In this document: piece after piece, positions 27,501 to 36,370 of the stretch
Numbering within the stretch: the first letter of the stretch is position 1
How the letters are laid out: each line of letters opens with the position of its first letter
Assembly: GCA_041394945.1 (NCBI GenBank)
Contig: JAWKHH010000005.1
Location: forward strand, 496,001-560,000
Source: Bryobacteraceae bacterium
GTDB taxonomy: Bacteria; Acidobacteriota; Terriglobia; Bryobacterales; Bryobacteraceae
DNA: 64,000 nt
Direction of reading: 5' to 3'
Position numbers and translations under genes: made by a program
Notes under the pieces: generated by a model
Database searches by the model: none
What the model saw: only the letters and a program-made list of their open reading frames with translations
What the model was told of the DNA's origin: nothing

Positions 27501-28841
27501 TCAGTGCTGCTGCCCCTGGCGCCCTAACCCAAGCGCACGGATCCGCTTGTGCAGATTCGTGCGCTCCATCCCCAGCGCACGCGCCGCCGCGGACACGTTC
27601 CAGCTCGCCGCCTCGAGCGCGCGCTGAATATGATCCCGCTCGGCGGACTCCCGCGCCTGCTGGATGCTCGTCGGAGGCGCCTCGGCGGATCGCAGTTCAT
27701 ACGGCACCGCTCCCGCCCCGATCGTCTCGCCCGGCGTGAGAATCGCCATCCGCTCCACCACGTTCCGCAACTCCCGCACGTTGCCCGGCCAGTGCCACCG
27801 TTCCAGCAGCTCCAGCGCTTCCGGCGCCAGACCCTTCGGCCGGAAGTTATTCCGCCGGCAGAACGCCTCCAGGAAGTACAAAGCCAGCAAGGGGATATCG
27901 TCCCGCCGTTCCCTGAGCGGCGGCACACGCACCGGCATCACGTTCAACCGGTAATAAAGATCCTCGCGGAACTTCTGCTGCCCGGCGAGCGTCGCTAGGT
28001 CGCGATTCGTCGCCGAAACCACCCGCACCGCCACCCGCACCGGCTCCTCGCCACCCACTCGATGGAACTCGCCCTCCTGCAGGACGCGCAGCAACTTCGC
28101 CTGCGCCGGCAGAGGTAGGTCGCCCACCTCGTCGAGAAAAATCGTACCGGCGTCGGCCAGTTCGAACTTACCGCGCCGCGCGGCGGCCGCGCCCGTGAAC
28201 GCGCCTTTTTCGTGGCCAAACAACTCCGTCTCGAGCAGCTCCGTGGGAATCGCCGCGCAGTTCACCTTCACGAAAGGCCCGGCCGCGAACGGGCTCGACG
28301 CGTGAATGTGCGCCGCCAGCAGCTCCTTGCCGGTGCCGGACTCGCCGACCAGCAGGACACGGGCATCGGAACGCGCGGCGAGCGTCGCCTCTTCCACCGC
28401 CCGCGCCCACGCTTCGGCGCGGCCGATCATCTCCGCGCCCTCGGCGGCCTGTTCGCGAAGCCGCGTGTTCTCGTCGCGCAGGCTCCTTTGTTCGAGCGCG
28501 TTCTTCACCGTCAGCAGGACTTTGTCCCGGGACAGCGGCTTTTCGAGGAAATCGTAAGCGCCGGAACGGGTGGCTTCGACGGCGTCGGAGATGGTGGCTT
28601 GGCCGCTGATCATCACCACCGGCGCACTGCCGCCCGCGCCACGGATGAGCCTGAGAATCTCGATGCCGGTCCCGTCGGGAAGGCGCACGTCCACCAGGTA
28701 GGCATCGGCCGGACCCGGATTGGCGCGGAACGCGGCTACGGAGTTGGCGAGCGCCACCGTGTATCCTTCGCGCTCGAGGATGAGACGCAGCGAAAGGCCG
28801 ATGTTCTCTTCGTCGTCGACGATCAGGATCCGCTTCCGCAT
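27501..28841 (-). CDS. NtrX/NtrC-type sigma54-dependent response regulator
   Basis: 446 residues. Receiver domain with phospho-acceptor Asp51 (YLVDVRLPDG) and Lys101; AAA+ sigma54-activation domain with Walker A GESGTGKE (166-173), GAFTGA loop (213-218) and IFLDEVGDL. A Fis-type HTH stands at the C-terminus (NVSAAARALGMERTNLHKRI). This activates sigma54-RNA polymerase when phosphorylated. It is encoded 16 nt after the histidine kinase, which is its evident partner. The four-gene order Omp85-like, DUF4390-like, kinase, regulator resembles the DUF4390-ntrY-ntrX order seen in Betaproteobacteria. The target genes are unknown. Confidence 0.94.
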   Translation of the reverse strand: MRKRILIVDDEENIGLSLRLILEREGYTVALANSVAAFRANPGPADAYLVDVRLPDGTGIEILRLIRGAGGSAPVVMISGQATISDAVEATRSGAYDFLEKPLSRDKVLLTVKNALEQRSLRDENTRLREQAAEGAEMIGRAEAWARAVEEATLAARSDARVLLVGESGTGKELLAAHIHASSPFAAGPFVKVNCAAIPTELLETELFGHEKGAFTGAAAARRGKFELADAGTIFLDEVGDLPLPAQAKLLRVLQEGEFHRVGGEEPVRVAVRVVSATNRDLATLAGQQKFREDLYYRLNVMPVRVPPLRERRDDIPLLALYFLEAFCRRNNFRPKGLAPEALELLERWHWPGNVRELRNVVERMAILTPGETIGAGAVPYELRSAEAPPTSIQQARESAERDHIQRALEAASWNVSAAARALGMERTNLHKRIRALGLGRQGQQH

Positions 28842-28857
28842 CGCCCTCCGGCCGCTC

Positions 28858-30153
28858 TCAAGCCGCCGCCGACAGCATCACGCGGAAGCCGGCGCCGCCC
28901 AGCGCGCCGGGCACAGCGACGATATCCCCGCCGCAGAGCACGGCGCTCTTCCGCGCGATCGACAACCCCAGCCCCATGCCGCCTTTCTTGAACGAGATGG
29001 TGGGCTCGAACAACGAATCGAGCGCCTGCGGCGAGAGGCCGGGACCGGAATCGTGCACCTCGATCGCCAGCGAATCGCAATCGCGGACGGTCCGCGCGAG
29101 GACGGTGCCGGATGGCCCGGCGGCCTCGGCCGCGTTCTCGAGCAGGTTCGTCAGCGCCGCTTTCAGAAGGTCCTCGTCGCCGAGCACCGCCCTGCCTCCG
29201 CCCTCGAACGACAATTCGTAGGCGATGCCCGGGTGCGCCGCCTTGAGAAACGAAACGCGCTCCCGCAGCAGTTCGGCCGGATCCACCGGACGCAGCACCA
29301 CCGGAGGCTCGGCGGCGAAATCGGAGAACGCGCGCACGCGGCGCTCGAGCGAAGTGACCTCGTCGGCGATGATCCGCGCCGCCTGTGCTTCGAACGCCTC
29401 CGGCGCCGACTCGTGACGCGCCGCGAGTTCCTCCATCGTGAGGCGAATCGGAGTCAGCGAGTTTTTCACCTCATGCGCCGTCTTGCGGGCCAGCGCCTGC
29501 CAGCTTTCGAGCCGGGTAAGAAACACCAGCCGCTCGCGCGATTGCTGCAGATCCCGCGCCATCGCATCGTAGGCGGCCATCGCGACGCGGGAGATGCGGT
29601 GCGCGGAAAACGACAGGATGCCGAGGGCGGCGAGCCACGGAATCGCCGCGATCAGAAGGAACGTCGAAACAAAGCCGCGGCGCAGGTCGCGTGAGTTCGC
29701 TTTTTCGACCACGCGGCGCGCGGCCGCATAGTCCCGGCGGATGGCTTCGAAGGCCACCCCTTCCAACCGCCGCGAGTAGCGCGCCACACCGTCGCCCCGA
29801 TGTTCGAGCCATGAGATGGTGTCGCCGTCGCGGCCTTCCACGACGAAGCGGGTGGCCTCGCCGCTCTGCTCGAACTCGCGGATCTCGCGCGGCCACTCGC
29901 GCCGCGCATCGGCGGGGAAACGCTCCGCCGCCGCCTTTCCGGACTGCGCATCCGCCTGCAGGGCGTCTTTCTCCCGCTGGTACAGCTCACGGGCAGTGCC
30001 TTCGAGGCGTTCGGAGACGCGGTCCAGTTCGGCCACGGGAGACGATTCGAAGCTGCGTTCGATGAGAGAATGCGCCACCCACAGAGTGACTCCCATGGGC
30101 GGGATCGTCGCGGCGAGAAACAGAAGCACCAGCCGTTTGCGAAGCCGCTTCAT
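28858..30153 (-). CDS. NtrY-like membrane sensor histidine kinase
   Basis: 431 residues from ATG 30153, which overlaps the stop of the upstream gene as ATGA. Two membrane segments (about 8-28 and 163-183) flank a roughly 130-residue extracytoplasmic region. A HAMP-like linker (AHRISRVAMAAYDAMARDL) leads to an H-box with His227 in KTAHEVKNSLTPIRL. The N-box (NLLENAAEAA) and G-boxes (DSGPGLS, GMGLGLSIARK) complete the ATP-binding domain. Partner of the downstream sigma54 response regulator. The signal sensed is unknown. Confidence 0.92.
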   Translation of the reverse strand: MKRLRKRLVLLFLAATIPPMGVTLWVAHSLIERSFESSPVAELDRVSERLEGTARELYQREKDALQADAQSGKAAAERFPADARREWPREIREFEQSGEATRFVVEGRDGDTISWLEHRGDGVARYSRRLEGVAFEAIRRDYAAARRVVEKANSRDLRRGFVSTFLLIAAIPWLAALGILSFSAHRISRVAMAAYDAMARDLQQSRERLVFLTRLESWQALARKTAHEVKNSLTPIRLTMEELAARHESAPEAFEAQAARIIADEVTSLERRVRAFSDFAAEPPVVLRPVDPAELLRERVSFLKAAHPGIAYELSFEGGGRAVLGDEDLLKAALTNLLENAAEAAGPSGTVLARTVRDCDSLAIEVHDSGPGLSPQALDSLFEPTISFKKGGMGLGLSIARKSAVLCGGDIVAVPGALGGAGFRVMLSAAA

Positions 30154-30734
30154 CGCGACAGTTCTTCCACGCGGTAGCTCGCCGATTCGAACGTCCAGCG
30201 ATTCTCGTCGCGGCGCGCCGGTTTGCTGAGGAGTTCCACCAGTCCGTTCAAGGAGAGTGCGTCGCCCGAGAACAACTCGGCGTCCCGCCGCGGATCCACC
30301 GCCCGCACGTCCAGCCGCGCGCCCACCACCGGCTCCCGCGAGAGATCCGGCGCAGGCAGCGAGATATGGTTCAGGCACCACTGCTCGGCCTGGCGCGAGG
30401 TCAACCCGTTAGCCGTGGATCGCGGCTTGCGCAGGTTCGTCACGGCGAACTTCTCTTCCCACAAGTCGTAGCTGACGACGAAGCGCTCGAAGGCACGCCG
30501 CCGCACGTTCTCCTTCGCGCCCGTCCACAGCGAGACCTGGAAATCGAACGCCACCGCGCCGCCGCCTTTGAGCCGGACGAGCACATCACCCTGAAAAAGA
30601 TCCATCTTGGGGACGGATACGAAGATCTGGCCGTCGCGAAGCCGAAGCAGGAGATTGTCGGCGCGCGCCACCACCGCCGCCAGCATACCCGTGGAAGCGA
30701 CGACGGCGGCGATTCGCATGGCCCAGTTCGGCAT
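30150..30734 (-). CDS. DUF4390-like exported protein
   Basis: 194 residues with a signal peptide (MRIAAVVASTGMLAAVVARA). The body matches the general pattern of DUF4390: repeated short strands (VLVRLKGGGAVAFDFQVSLW), then RRAFERFVVSYDLWEEKFAVTNL. DUF4390 genes are known next to ntrY in Betaproteobacteria, and this gene overlaps an NtrY-like kinase by 4 nt, which supports the assignment. It may feed a periplasmic signal to the kinase; that is inference. Confidence 0.6.
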   Translation of the reverse strand: MPNWAMRIAAVVASTGMLAAVVARADNLLLRLRDGQIFVSVPKMDLFQGDVLVRLKGGGAVAFDFQVSLWTGAKENVRRRAFERFVVSYDLWEEKFAVTNLRKPRSTANGLTSRQAEQWCLNHISLPAPDLSREPVVGARLDVRAVDPRRDAELFSGDALSLNGLVELLSKPARRDENRWTFESASYRVEELSR

Positions 30735-30737
30735 GAC

Positions 30738-32108
30738 CTAAAAATACAGTCCCGTGATGAATACCGGTTCGATCGCCCCGTCCCGGATCGGAAACGCAAT
30801 CAGGGCGCTCAATTGCATTGTCCCACCGGTGGTGACCCCGATGGCGGCCGAATGCCGCAGCACCGCCGCCGACCGTGACTGCCCCGCCGCAGGACCCTGC
30901 CAGACGGCGCCGGCATCGTAGATGGCCCGCAGCCAGCGGTACCGGTAGTCCAACGAGGCGTGCGCCATTCGGGATGCGCCCAACGGCGCGAGGTCGAATC
31001 GGTTCCATCCGCGCAGAGTCTGGCTGTTGCCGAGCACGAACCGCTCGAACAACGGCGCCCGGCCGTCCAACCGCCCGGCCTGCACGGAAGCCTCGATCGA
31101 ATGATGGCCGTCGCGCAGCACCGCGCGCGTCGACCAAAGATGCCGGTTGTAGGCGAAATCGCCCGCCAACGCTCCGGTTCCCACACGAATCTGATACCCG
31201 GAATCCAAATCCACGGTCCTTCCCGATGAAACTTCCCAGCGCCGCTGGAAGCGCAGAGTACCAAGCGCGGCGCTGGAAAGTTCATGCCGAACGGCTGGAT
31301 ACTGCATTTCCAGCCGCTCGAAACTCACGCCGAGCTGAAGCGTGAGAGACCGTTCGGGAGCGCAGGCCGCCGCTCGCGGCGCCGCCGTCCCGGAAAAGGA
31401 GTTGCCACAATCGCCGCTGCCGCCGAGCAGCGCGAAATTCACGAACGGAGACCCGCCCAGGCGTGTCCGGTAGATGCCCGGCACGTCGCTGCCCGTGCCC
31501 GGCGCCACGGCGGCTTCGGTCTCGCGGTTCCACTGCGCCCGCCACGATTCCACGTTCGCACCGAGCGTCACGCGCCGGCCGGCGGCCAGCTCGTATCCTC
31601 CGCGAACGCCGGAGAAGCGCTCCACCAGTTGGTCGTTGTCGCTCAGCACGCCGGCCCGCAGCGTGTGCGCTCCGCGCCGGAACCCGGAATCGATCCCGAA
31701 GCTGAAATTCTGCTTCGAGTGATAAACCAGCCGGGGCAGGGTCAGCTTTACTTCCTGTTCGCGGCGCTTCACCTGGAACGTCACGCGCAATTGCTCCGGG
31801 GCCGACCCCCGCGCCACCGACATCGCCACGTCCCAGTTCGTCATTTCGCGCCGGATCGCCGAGGCGATCTCTTCGAGAATCTGCTGATCGAATCGCGTGC
31901 CCGCCAGCGTCTGGATCCGATCGCGCAGCGACACGCTTAGCCGCCCGAGACCCTCCGGCTCAATCGTCACCGCTTCCACGATGTAGCGCGAATTCACGTT
32001 AGCCGCTGATGTGAGCTCGGAGGCATCCTGGGTGCGCGCGAGCGCCGGAACCACTGCGCCTACCGCCGCCAGTGCCGCCATCGCCGCCCTCGGGGTCCGC
32101 CTGCTCAT
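30738..32108 (-). CDS. Omp85/BamA-like outer-membrane protein with one POTRA-like domain
   Basis: 456 residues with signal peptide (AAMAALAAVGAVVPALA). An N-terminal POTRA-like region (IVEAVTIEPEGLGRLS...LRDRIQTLAGTRFDQQIL, residues about 40-135) is followed by a barrel. The C-terminal part carries the Omp85 hallmark FVLGNSQTLRGWNRFDLAPLG (the GxRG-type loop), then strands ending in FITGLYF with a terminal Phe. Smaller than BamA, it is closer to two-partner-secretion or patatin-type Omp85 proteins. It is the first gene of the operon with the DUF4390-like and NtrYX-type genes, linking envelope assembly with sigma54 signalling. Confidence 0.78.
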   Translation of the reverse strand: MSRRTPRAAMAALAAVGAVVPALARTQDASELTSAANVNSRYIVEAVTIEPEGLGRLSVSLRDRIQTLAGTRFDQQILEEIASAIRREMTNWDVAMSVARGSAPEQLRVTFQVKRREQEVKLTLPRLVYHSKQNFSFGIDSGFRRGAHTLRAGVLSDNDQLVERFSGVRGGYELAAGRRVTLGANVESWRAQWNRETEAAVAPGTGSDVPGIYRTRLGGSPFVNFALLGGSGDCGNSFSGTAAPRAAACAPERSLTLQLGVSFERLEMQYPAVRHELSSAALGTLRFQRRWEVSSGRTVDLDSGYQIRVGTGALAGDFAYNRHLWSTRAVLRDGHHSIEASVQAGRLDGRAPLFERFVLGNSQTLRGWNRFDLAPLGASRMAHASLDYRYRWLRAIYDAGAVWQGPAAGQSRSAAVLRHSAAIGVTTGGTMQLSALIAFPIRDGAIEPVFITGLYF

Positions 32109-32343
32109 GCCCAGCCGCTAATTGCACGCTGCGTGCCATCCGCAAACTGTTGAAAAATCGGCATTCTGCGCGCCGGCGCCTGTGAAATGCGAACCACAGG
32201 TGGGCGGCGCGCGCAAACCTGCGCCGCATTCGTAACCTTTGACCCGCGTTTTCGTCCTAACTGCTTCCGGCTCACTTTCAACGCGCCGTTCGAGGTCTCC
32301 GAGCGTGGAAATCGCTGTCTGGACCAAAGAAAGCCGAAGCGCG

Positions 32344-32352
32344 TGATATAGT
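32344..32352 (+). promoter_or_regulatory. extended -10 promoter element
   Basis: TGATATAGT is an extended -10 element (TGnTATAGT) at 32344-32352, followed 43 nt later by the TTG start at 32395, which has a strong GGGGAGG ribosome-binding site at 32383-32389. No good -35 box is visible, as expected for extended -10 promoters. The remainder of the 286-bp divergent gap to 32108 shows nothing else I can name. Confidence 0.45.
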
Positions 32353-32394
32353 CGAAGGTTTACAGTTCTTACGGGTTCCCCCGGGGAGGCTCTT

Positions 32395-33006
32395 TTGCGT
32401 TTGAACCAACTTCTCGCTTGCCTGCTGGCTGGCGCGATTGTCGCACCCGCGCAGCAGGCGGCGGGCAATCAACTTGTCGACGTCAAGGAAACACTGAAGA
32501 TTGCGGTGGTGGAGGGCGAAGGCGCGAAGAACAACATCCGCACCCGTACGGGAACGGCGCCCGTCGTCGAAGTGAAGGACGAGGGCGACAAACCAGTTGC
32601 CGGCGCGGAAGTCGTCTTCCAGTTGCCGATGGTCGGCCCCAGCGGCGTTTTCAACGGCTGGCTCAATACCCAAACCGTTCGTACCGATGAGCAAGGCCGC
32701 GCCGCCGCCACCGGCTTCACGCCCAACAGCGAAGCCGGCCGCTTCAATATCAAGGTGACGGCCACCTCGGGAACGCAAAAAGGCACGGCGGTCATCGCCC
32801 AGTCCAATATCGAAAGCGCGGGAACCGGTTCCGGCGGCACGATGGCGAAGAAGTCCGGCGTATGGAAGTGGGTGGCGCTCGCCGGCGCGGCCGCCGCCAT
32901 CGGCGGAGTGGCTGCGGCGGTTCGCGGCGACAGCGCCACCACCACGACGGCAGCCACGCCGGTGAGCATTTCTCCCGGCGCGGTTACCGTGGCAACCCCT
33001 CGATAG
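32395..33006 (+). CDS. secreted Ig-like (Big_1-type) protein with C-terminal membrane segment
   Basis: 203 residues from a TTG that is well placed behind GGGGAGG. Signal peptide (LNQLLACLLAGAIVAPAQQ), then one bacterial Ig-like domain of the Big_1 type (APVVEVKDEGDKPVAGAEVV..., TVRTDEQGRAAATGF..., GRFNIKVTATSGTQKGTAVI). A single C-terminal hydrophobic helix (WKWVALAGAAAAIGGVAAAV) precedes a Thr-rich tail. A membrane-attached surface or periplasmic protein. It leads a run of three closely spaced genes for secreted proteins. Confidence 0.75.
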   Translation: MRLNQLLACLLAGAIVAPAQQAAGNQLVDVKETLKIAVVEGEGAKNNIRTRTGTAPVVEVKDEGDKPVAGAEVVFQLPMVGPSGVFNGWLNTQTVRTDEQGRAAATGFTPNSEAGRFNIKVTATSGTQKGTAVIAQSNIESAGTGSGGTMAKKSGVWKWVALAGAAAAIGGVAAAVRGDSATTTTAATPVSISPGAVTVATPR

Positions 33007-33033
33007 TCCCCAGGCACGAATAAGGTCCTCTCC

Positions 33034-33993
33034 ATGTCTCGATCCCAGTGGAAACTAATCCTACAGGCGCCGTGTGCGGCGCTCCTGCTGGCTTCCGTCG
33101 CCGGCGCCCAGATCTCCGGCCCCGATTCGGGCTTCGCCTACGATCCCAACGGGAAGGCGATCCGCCTGATCGTCGGCGTGCCCGGCGCGGCCTACCTCGG
33201 TAACGCCCTGCTCGACGGGCTCGACGGCGCGGCAATCGCGCCGGACGGCCGCAGCGCCGTCGCCGCCAAGGACGGCAGGCTGCTGCTGATCGGCGTTGCC
33301 GACGGCGCCGTTACCGACCTCGGCGAGTGGAGCGGCGATCTCGCCCTCACTGCCTGGAGCGCCGACAGCACCGCCGTTGCATTGAAAGGCGGCCGGCTGG
33401 CCGGCGACCGCCTGGCGCTGGTCCGCGGCATCGGCAGGAACGCCGAGTTGGCCGCCATCGCTCAGCTCGACGACGAGATCACGGCCATCGCCGTGGCCGG
33501 GTCCGGCGACGCGGTCATCGCCGCGACGCGCTCTGGTCTTTACCGGGCCGGCGCCGACTCCACCCTGCTCGCCCTGCTCCCGGATACCGCCGCGCTCGCC
33601 GCCACGCCGGCCGGCGACCGTATCTTCGCCGCCGCCGGCAAGCAGATCTACTCGCTCAGCGGCCTCGATGCATCCGCCGAACTCGCTATCGTACTCAGCG
33701 ACGCTGCCGGTCTCGAAGCGCCTTCCGCTCTCGCTGTCGCCGCCGATGGCTCGCTCTACATCGGCGACCGCGGCGCGCACAAGCTAATCGCCGTGAACCC
33801 GGCAACCGGCGAAGCGCTCTACGCCATCGACCTGGCATTCGAGCCGGTGGCGATGTCCCGCGCCGCGGGCGGCAGGTTCGTGCTCTCCCCCGCCGCGGGC
33901 GACTCGGTTGAAATTTTCGATCCCGCACGCCAAGCCGTGCTCTTCGTGCCGCAGGCAGGCGTTTTTGAAGCCGCGGCCGGAGCGGAGGAATAG
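33034..33993 (+). CDS. secreted beta-propeller-like protein
   Basis: 319 residues with a signal peptide ending SVAGAQI. The mature part is built of repeated units of about 40 residues with the pattern 'ALAVAADGSLYIGDRGAHKL', 'AAIAPDGRSAVAAKDGRLL' and 'AIAVAGSGDAVIAATRSGLY', as in NHL/WD-like propellers. It has no catalytic motif. It lies 27 nt after the Ig-like protein gene and 3 nt before the choice-of-anchor protein gene, so the three are probably made together. Confidence 0.72.
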   Translation: MSRSQWKLILQAPCAALLLASVAGAQISGPDSGFAYDPNGKAIRLIVGVPGAAYLGNALLDGLDGAAIAPDGRSAVAAKDGRLLLIGVADGAVTDLGEWSGDLALTAWSADSTAVALKGGRLAGDRLALVRGIGRNAELAAIAQLDDEITAIAVAGSGDAVIAATRSGLYRAGADSTLLALLPDTAALAATPAGDRIFAAAGKQIYSLSGLDASAELAIVLSDAAGLEAPSALAVAADGSLYIGDRGAHKLIAVNPATGEALYAIDLAFEPVAMSRAAGGRFVLSPAAGDSVEIFDPARQAVLFVPQAGVFEAAAGAEE

Positions 33994-33996
33994 TTC

Positions 33997-36168
33997 GTGA
34001 AGCGTCTCTTCCAGATTCCATCGATTGCCGCCCTCGCTCTGATGGCCCTCCCTGCCATCGGCCAGGCGCAGGCTCCCTTCAGCGTTCGCGTCGCCCTTGC
34101 TGACTCGACCTCCGATATCGCCGACGGAACCCCGGTCACCCTCGCCGCCGGCGGCATCGGGCAATCGGCATCGGCCGGGTTCTCGTTCTCGAGCACCACA
34201 TCGTCCATCGTTCAGGTGAATTTCATCCAGCTCAGCGGCTCGTCGGACTTCACCCTGGCCAGCGTTCCGGCCGCGCCGTTCAGCGTCGAGCGCAACGGCT
34301 CGTTCGGCATTCAGGTGCAGTTCAAGGCGTCAACCAGCGCGCGCACCTCCGGCCGTCTCCAGATCAACTACACTGTCGACAACCGCACCGGCACGCTGAG
34401 CTTCCCGCTCGCCGGCATCGCGCCGGAGTTCATCTTCAGCGCGATTCCGCAGGGAGCTAACCAGATCCTGCTCAACGACGGTGCGACCATCCCGTTCCCC
34501 GACACCGCGATTGACGCCACCTCCACGGCCGTGATCGTCGCCCAGAACCGTGGGACCTACCAGGGCGTCTTCAACAGCGCCACCGTCGCCGGCGCGGGCT
34601 TCGCCACCAGCGGCGTTCCGCTCTCGGGCACGGTCGTCGAGGCTGGCCGTGAAGTGCGCTTTTCGGTCACCTACACGCCGAAGACGTTCGACCCCGGCGC
34701 GGGCACGCTGGCCCTCGCCACCGCCGACAAGCGCGCCACGTTCAACCTCTCCGGCAACGCCGCCGGGTCCCGCTTCACCTACGAATATTTCACCGACGGC
34801 GCCGGGATGCCGGTTCCGCCCAACGGGTCGATCGCCGTGCCCGACGCGCAGGTCGGCGGCGACAAGACCTCCGTCCTGGTCCGCTTCCGCAACGCCGGCA
34901 ACGCCGACACCCGCATCACGACGATCAGCGTCGCCGGACCCGGATACAGCCTCAGTGACGCTCCGCTCCTGCCGCTGCTGGTCCCCATCGGCCAGACCTT
35001 CTCACTCACCGTCAACTTCCTGCCGACCACGCCGGGCCGCTCCATCGGCCGCCTCCGCATCGGCAGCGACGACTTCGATCTCGTTTCGAACGCCCTTGGC
35101 TCGAAGCTCGAGTTCAACTTCTCGGCCAACAGCATCTCGACGCCCGTGGCCTCCGGCGGAACCGTGATCTTCACGCCCGCCGCGGTGGGCGCCAACTCCG
35201 GCGTCCAGTTCACCATGACCAATACCGGCAACTCGCCGACCACCGTTTCCTCCATCGGCCTCGCCGCCCCGTCCACCGTCTTTACGCTCGAAGGCGTTCC
35301 CGCGCTGCCCATTCAACTCGAGCCGAACGCCACGGCAGGCTTCCGCGTCGTCTTCGCGCCGGTGGCTCTCGGCACTGCCACGGCCACGCTCCGGGTCGAC
35401 AACCTGAACTTCACGCTCTCCGGCGCGGGCAATGCGCCGCCGCCTCTGCCGGCCATCCGGTTCGACGGAGCCAGTGGAGCCCAGGCCGCCCTCGCGCAAC
35501 CCGCCATCGGGCTCACCATCGCCAGCGCTTATCCGCTCGCGCTGAGCGGCAAGCTCAACCTGGCCTTCAGCTCCGACGTCTTCGCCAACGACCCCTCCGT
35601 CCAGTTCGCCGCCGGCGGCCGCAGCGTCGATTTCACGATTCCCGCGAACTCCACGCGCGCCGTCTTCCCGAACAACCAGACGCAAATTCGCGTCCAGACC
35701 GGCAGCGTCGCCGGCACCATCGTCGTTACGCCCGACATCGCCACCACCGCCGGCGGCATCAACCTGACGCCCGCCACGCCGCCGCAGGCCACCCTTAGCG
35801 TCGCTTCCGGCGCCCCCGTGGTGCTTCAGGTTTCGGTGGCCAGCCGCACCACCAACGTTCTCACCCTGCTCGTCAACGGCTACGCCACCAATCGCAGCGT
35901 CCAGCGCATCGATCTCCGCTTCACGCCGACTTCGGGCGAGAACGTCCAAACCACCCAACTGAGCCTTCCCGCCGAAGCCGCCTTCCTCGGCTACTTCCAG
36001 GGACAGGCCTCGCAGCCCTTCGGCAGCCTGTTCTCGGCCACCGTGCCGTTGACTCTGCAAGGCGATGTCACCAACGTCAGTTCGGTGCTCGATACGATCC
36101 AGTCCGTGGCGGTAACGCTCACCAACGCCGTCGGGACCTCGCCGGCCGTGACGCTGAATCTTCGGTAG
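33997..36168 (+). CDS. secreted choice-of-anchor (ASPM/SPD-2/Hydin-like) repeat protein
   Basis: 723 residues from a GTG start. Signal peptide ending AIGQAQA. At least four beta-sandwich repeats of about 110 residues follow, each with the pattern 'V..V.F.N.G....T...I...G..F...G.P.LP..L..G......V.F.P...G...A.L.I': for example SSIVQVNFIQLSGSSDF, AVIVAQNRGTYQGVF, SVLVRFRNAGNADTRITTI and VQFTMTNTGNSPTTVSSI. These are the choice-of-anchor D / ASPM-like repeats frequent in Acidobacteria. The last 250 residues are a separate all-beta region. Surface or secreted structural role by analogy. Confidence 0.8.
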   Translation: MKRLFQIPSIAALALMALPAIGQAQAPFSVRVALADSTSDIADGTPVTLAAGGIGQSASAGFSFSSTTSSIVQVNFIQLSGSSDFTLASVPAAPFSVERNGSFGIQVQFKASTSARTSGRLQINYTVDNRTGTLSFPLAGIAPEFIFSAIPQGANQILLNDGATIPFPDTAIDATSTAVIVAQNRGTYQGVFNSATVAGAGFATSGVPLSGTVVEAGREVRFSVTYTPKTFDPGAGTLALATADKRATFNLSGNAAGSRFTYEYFTDGAGMPVPPNGSIAVPDAQVGGDKTSVLVRFRNAGNADTRITTISVAGPGYSLSDAPLLPLLVPIGQTFSLTVNFLPTTPGRSIGRLRIGSDDFDLVSNALGSKLEFNFSANSISTPVASGGTVIFTPAAVGANSGVQFTMTNTGNSPTTVSSIGLAAPSTVFTLEGVPALPIQLEPNATAGFRVVFAPVALGTATATLRVDNLNFTLSGAGNAPPPLPAIRFDGASGAQAALAQPAIGLTIASAYPLALSGKLNLAFSSDVFANDPSVQFAAGGRSVDFTIPANSTRAVFPNNQTQIRVQTGSVAGTIVVTPDIATTAGGINLTPATPPQATLSVASGAPVVLQVSVASRTTNVLTLLVNGYATNRSVQRIDLRFTPTSGENVQTTQLSLPAEAAFLGYFQGQASQPFGSLFSATVPLTLQGDVTNVSSVLDTIQSVAVTLTNAVGTSPAVTLNLR

Positions 36169-36194
36169 CTCCCGGAAAGCAATCCAAATCCAGC

Positions 36195-36241
36195 AGCCCG
36201 CTGACCAAGGCGCTCTTGCGCTGTATGGCAGCGGGCTTTTT
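36195..36241 (+). terminator. Rho-independent terminator
   Basis: A 9-bp perfect stem (AGCCCGCTG at 36195-36203 with CAGCGGGCT at 36229-36237) followed by a run of T. It lies 26 nt after the choice-of-anchor gene and separates it from the VWA gene. Confidence 0.8.
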
Positions 36242-36319
36242 CCTGTTCCACCGCATACCACGTACTCACCGGCATGCGGTAAGATCATGAAAAAGCTTTA
36301 TTTCTGGGCTGCAAGGGCG

Positions 36320-36325
36320 TATAGT
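36320..36325 (+). promoter_or_regulatory. -10 element of the VWA/BACON gene
   Basis: TATAGT at 36320-36325 stands 45 nt before ATG 36371, behind the terminator. No strong -35 box is seen. The start codon has an excellent AGGAGGAG ribosome-binding site just upstream. Confidence 0.45.
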
Positions 36326-36370
36326 GGGGCCAGAGAGAGCCTAAAAAGGACAGACTTCCTAGGAGGAGCC

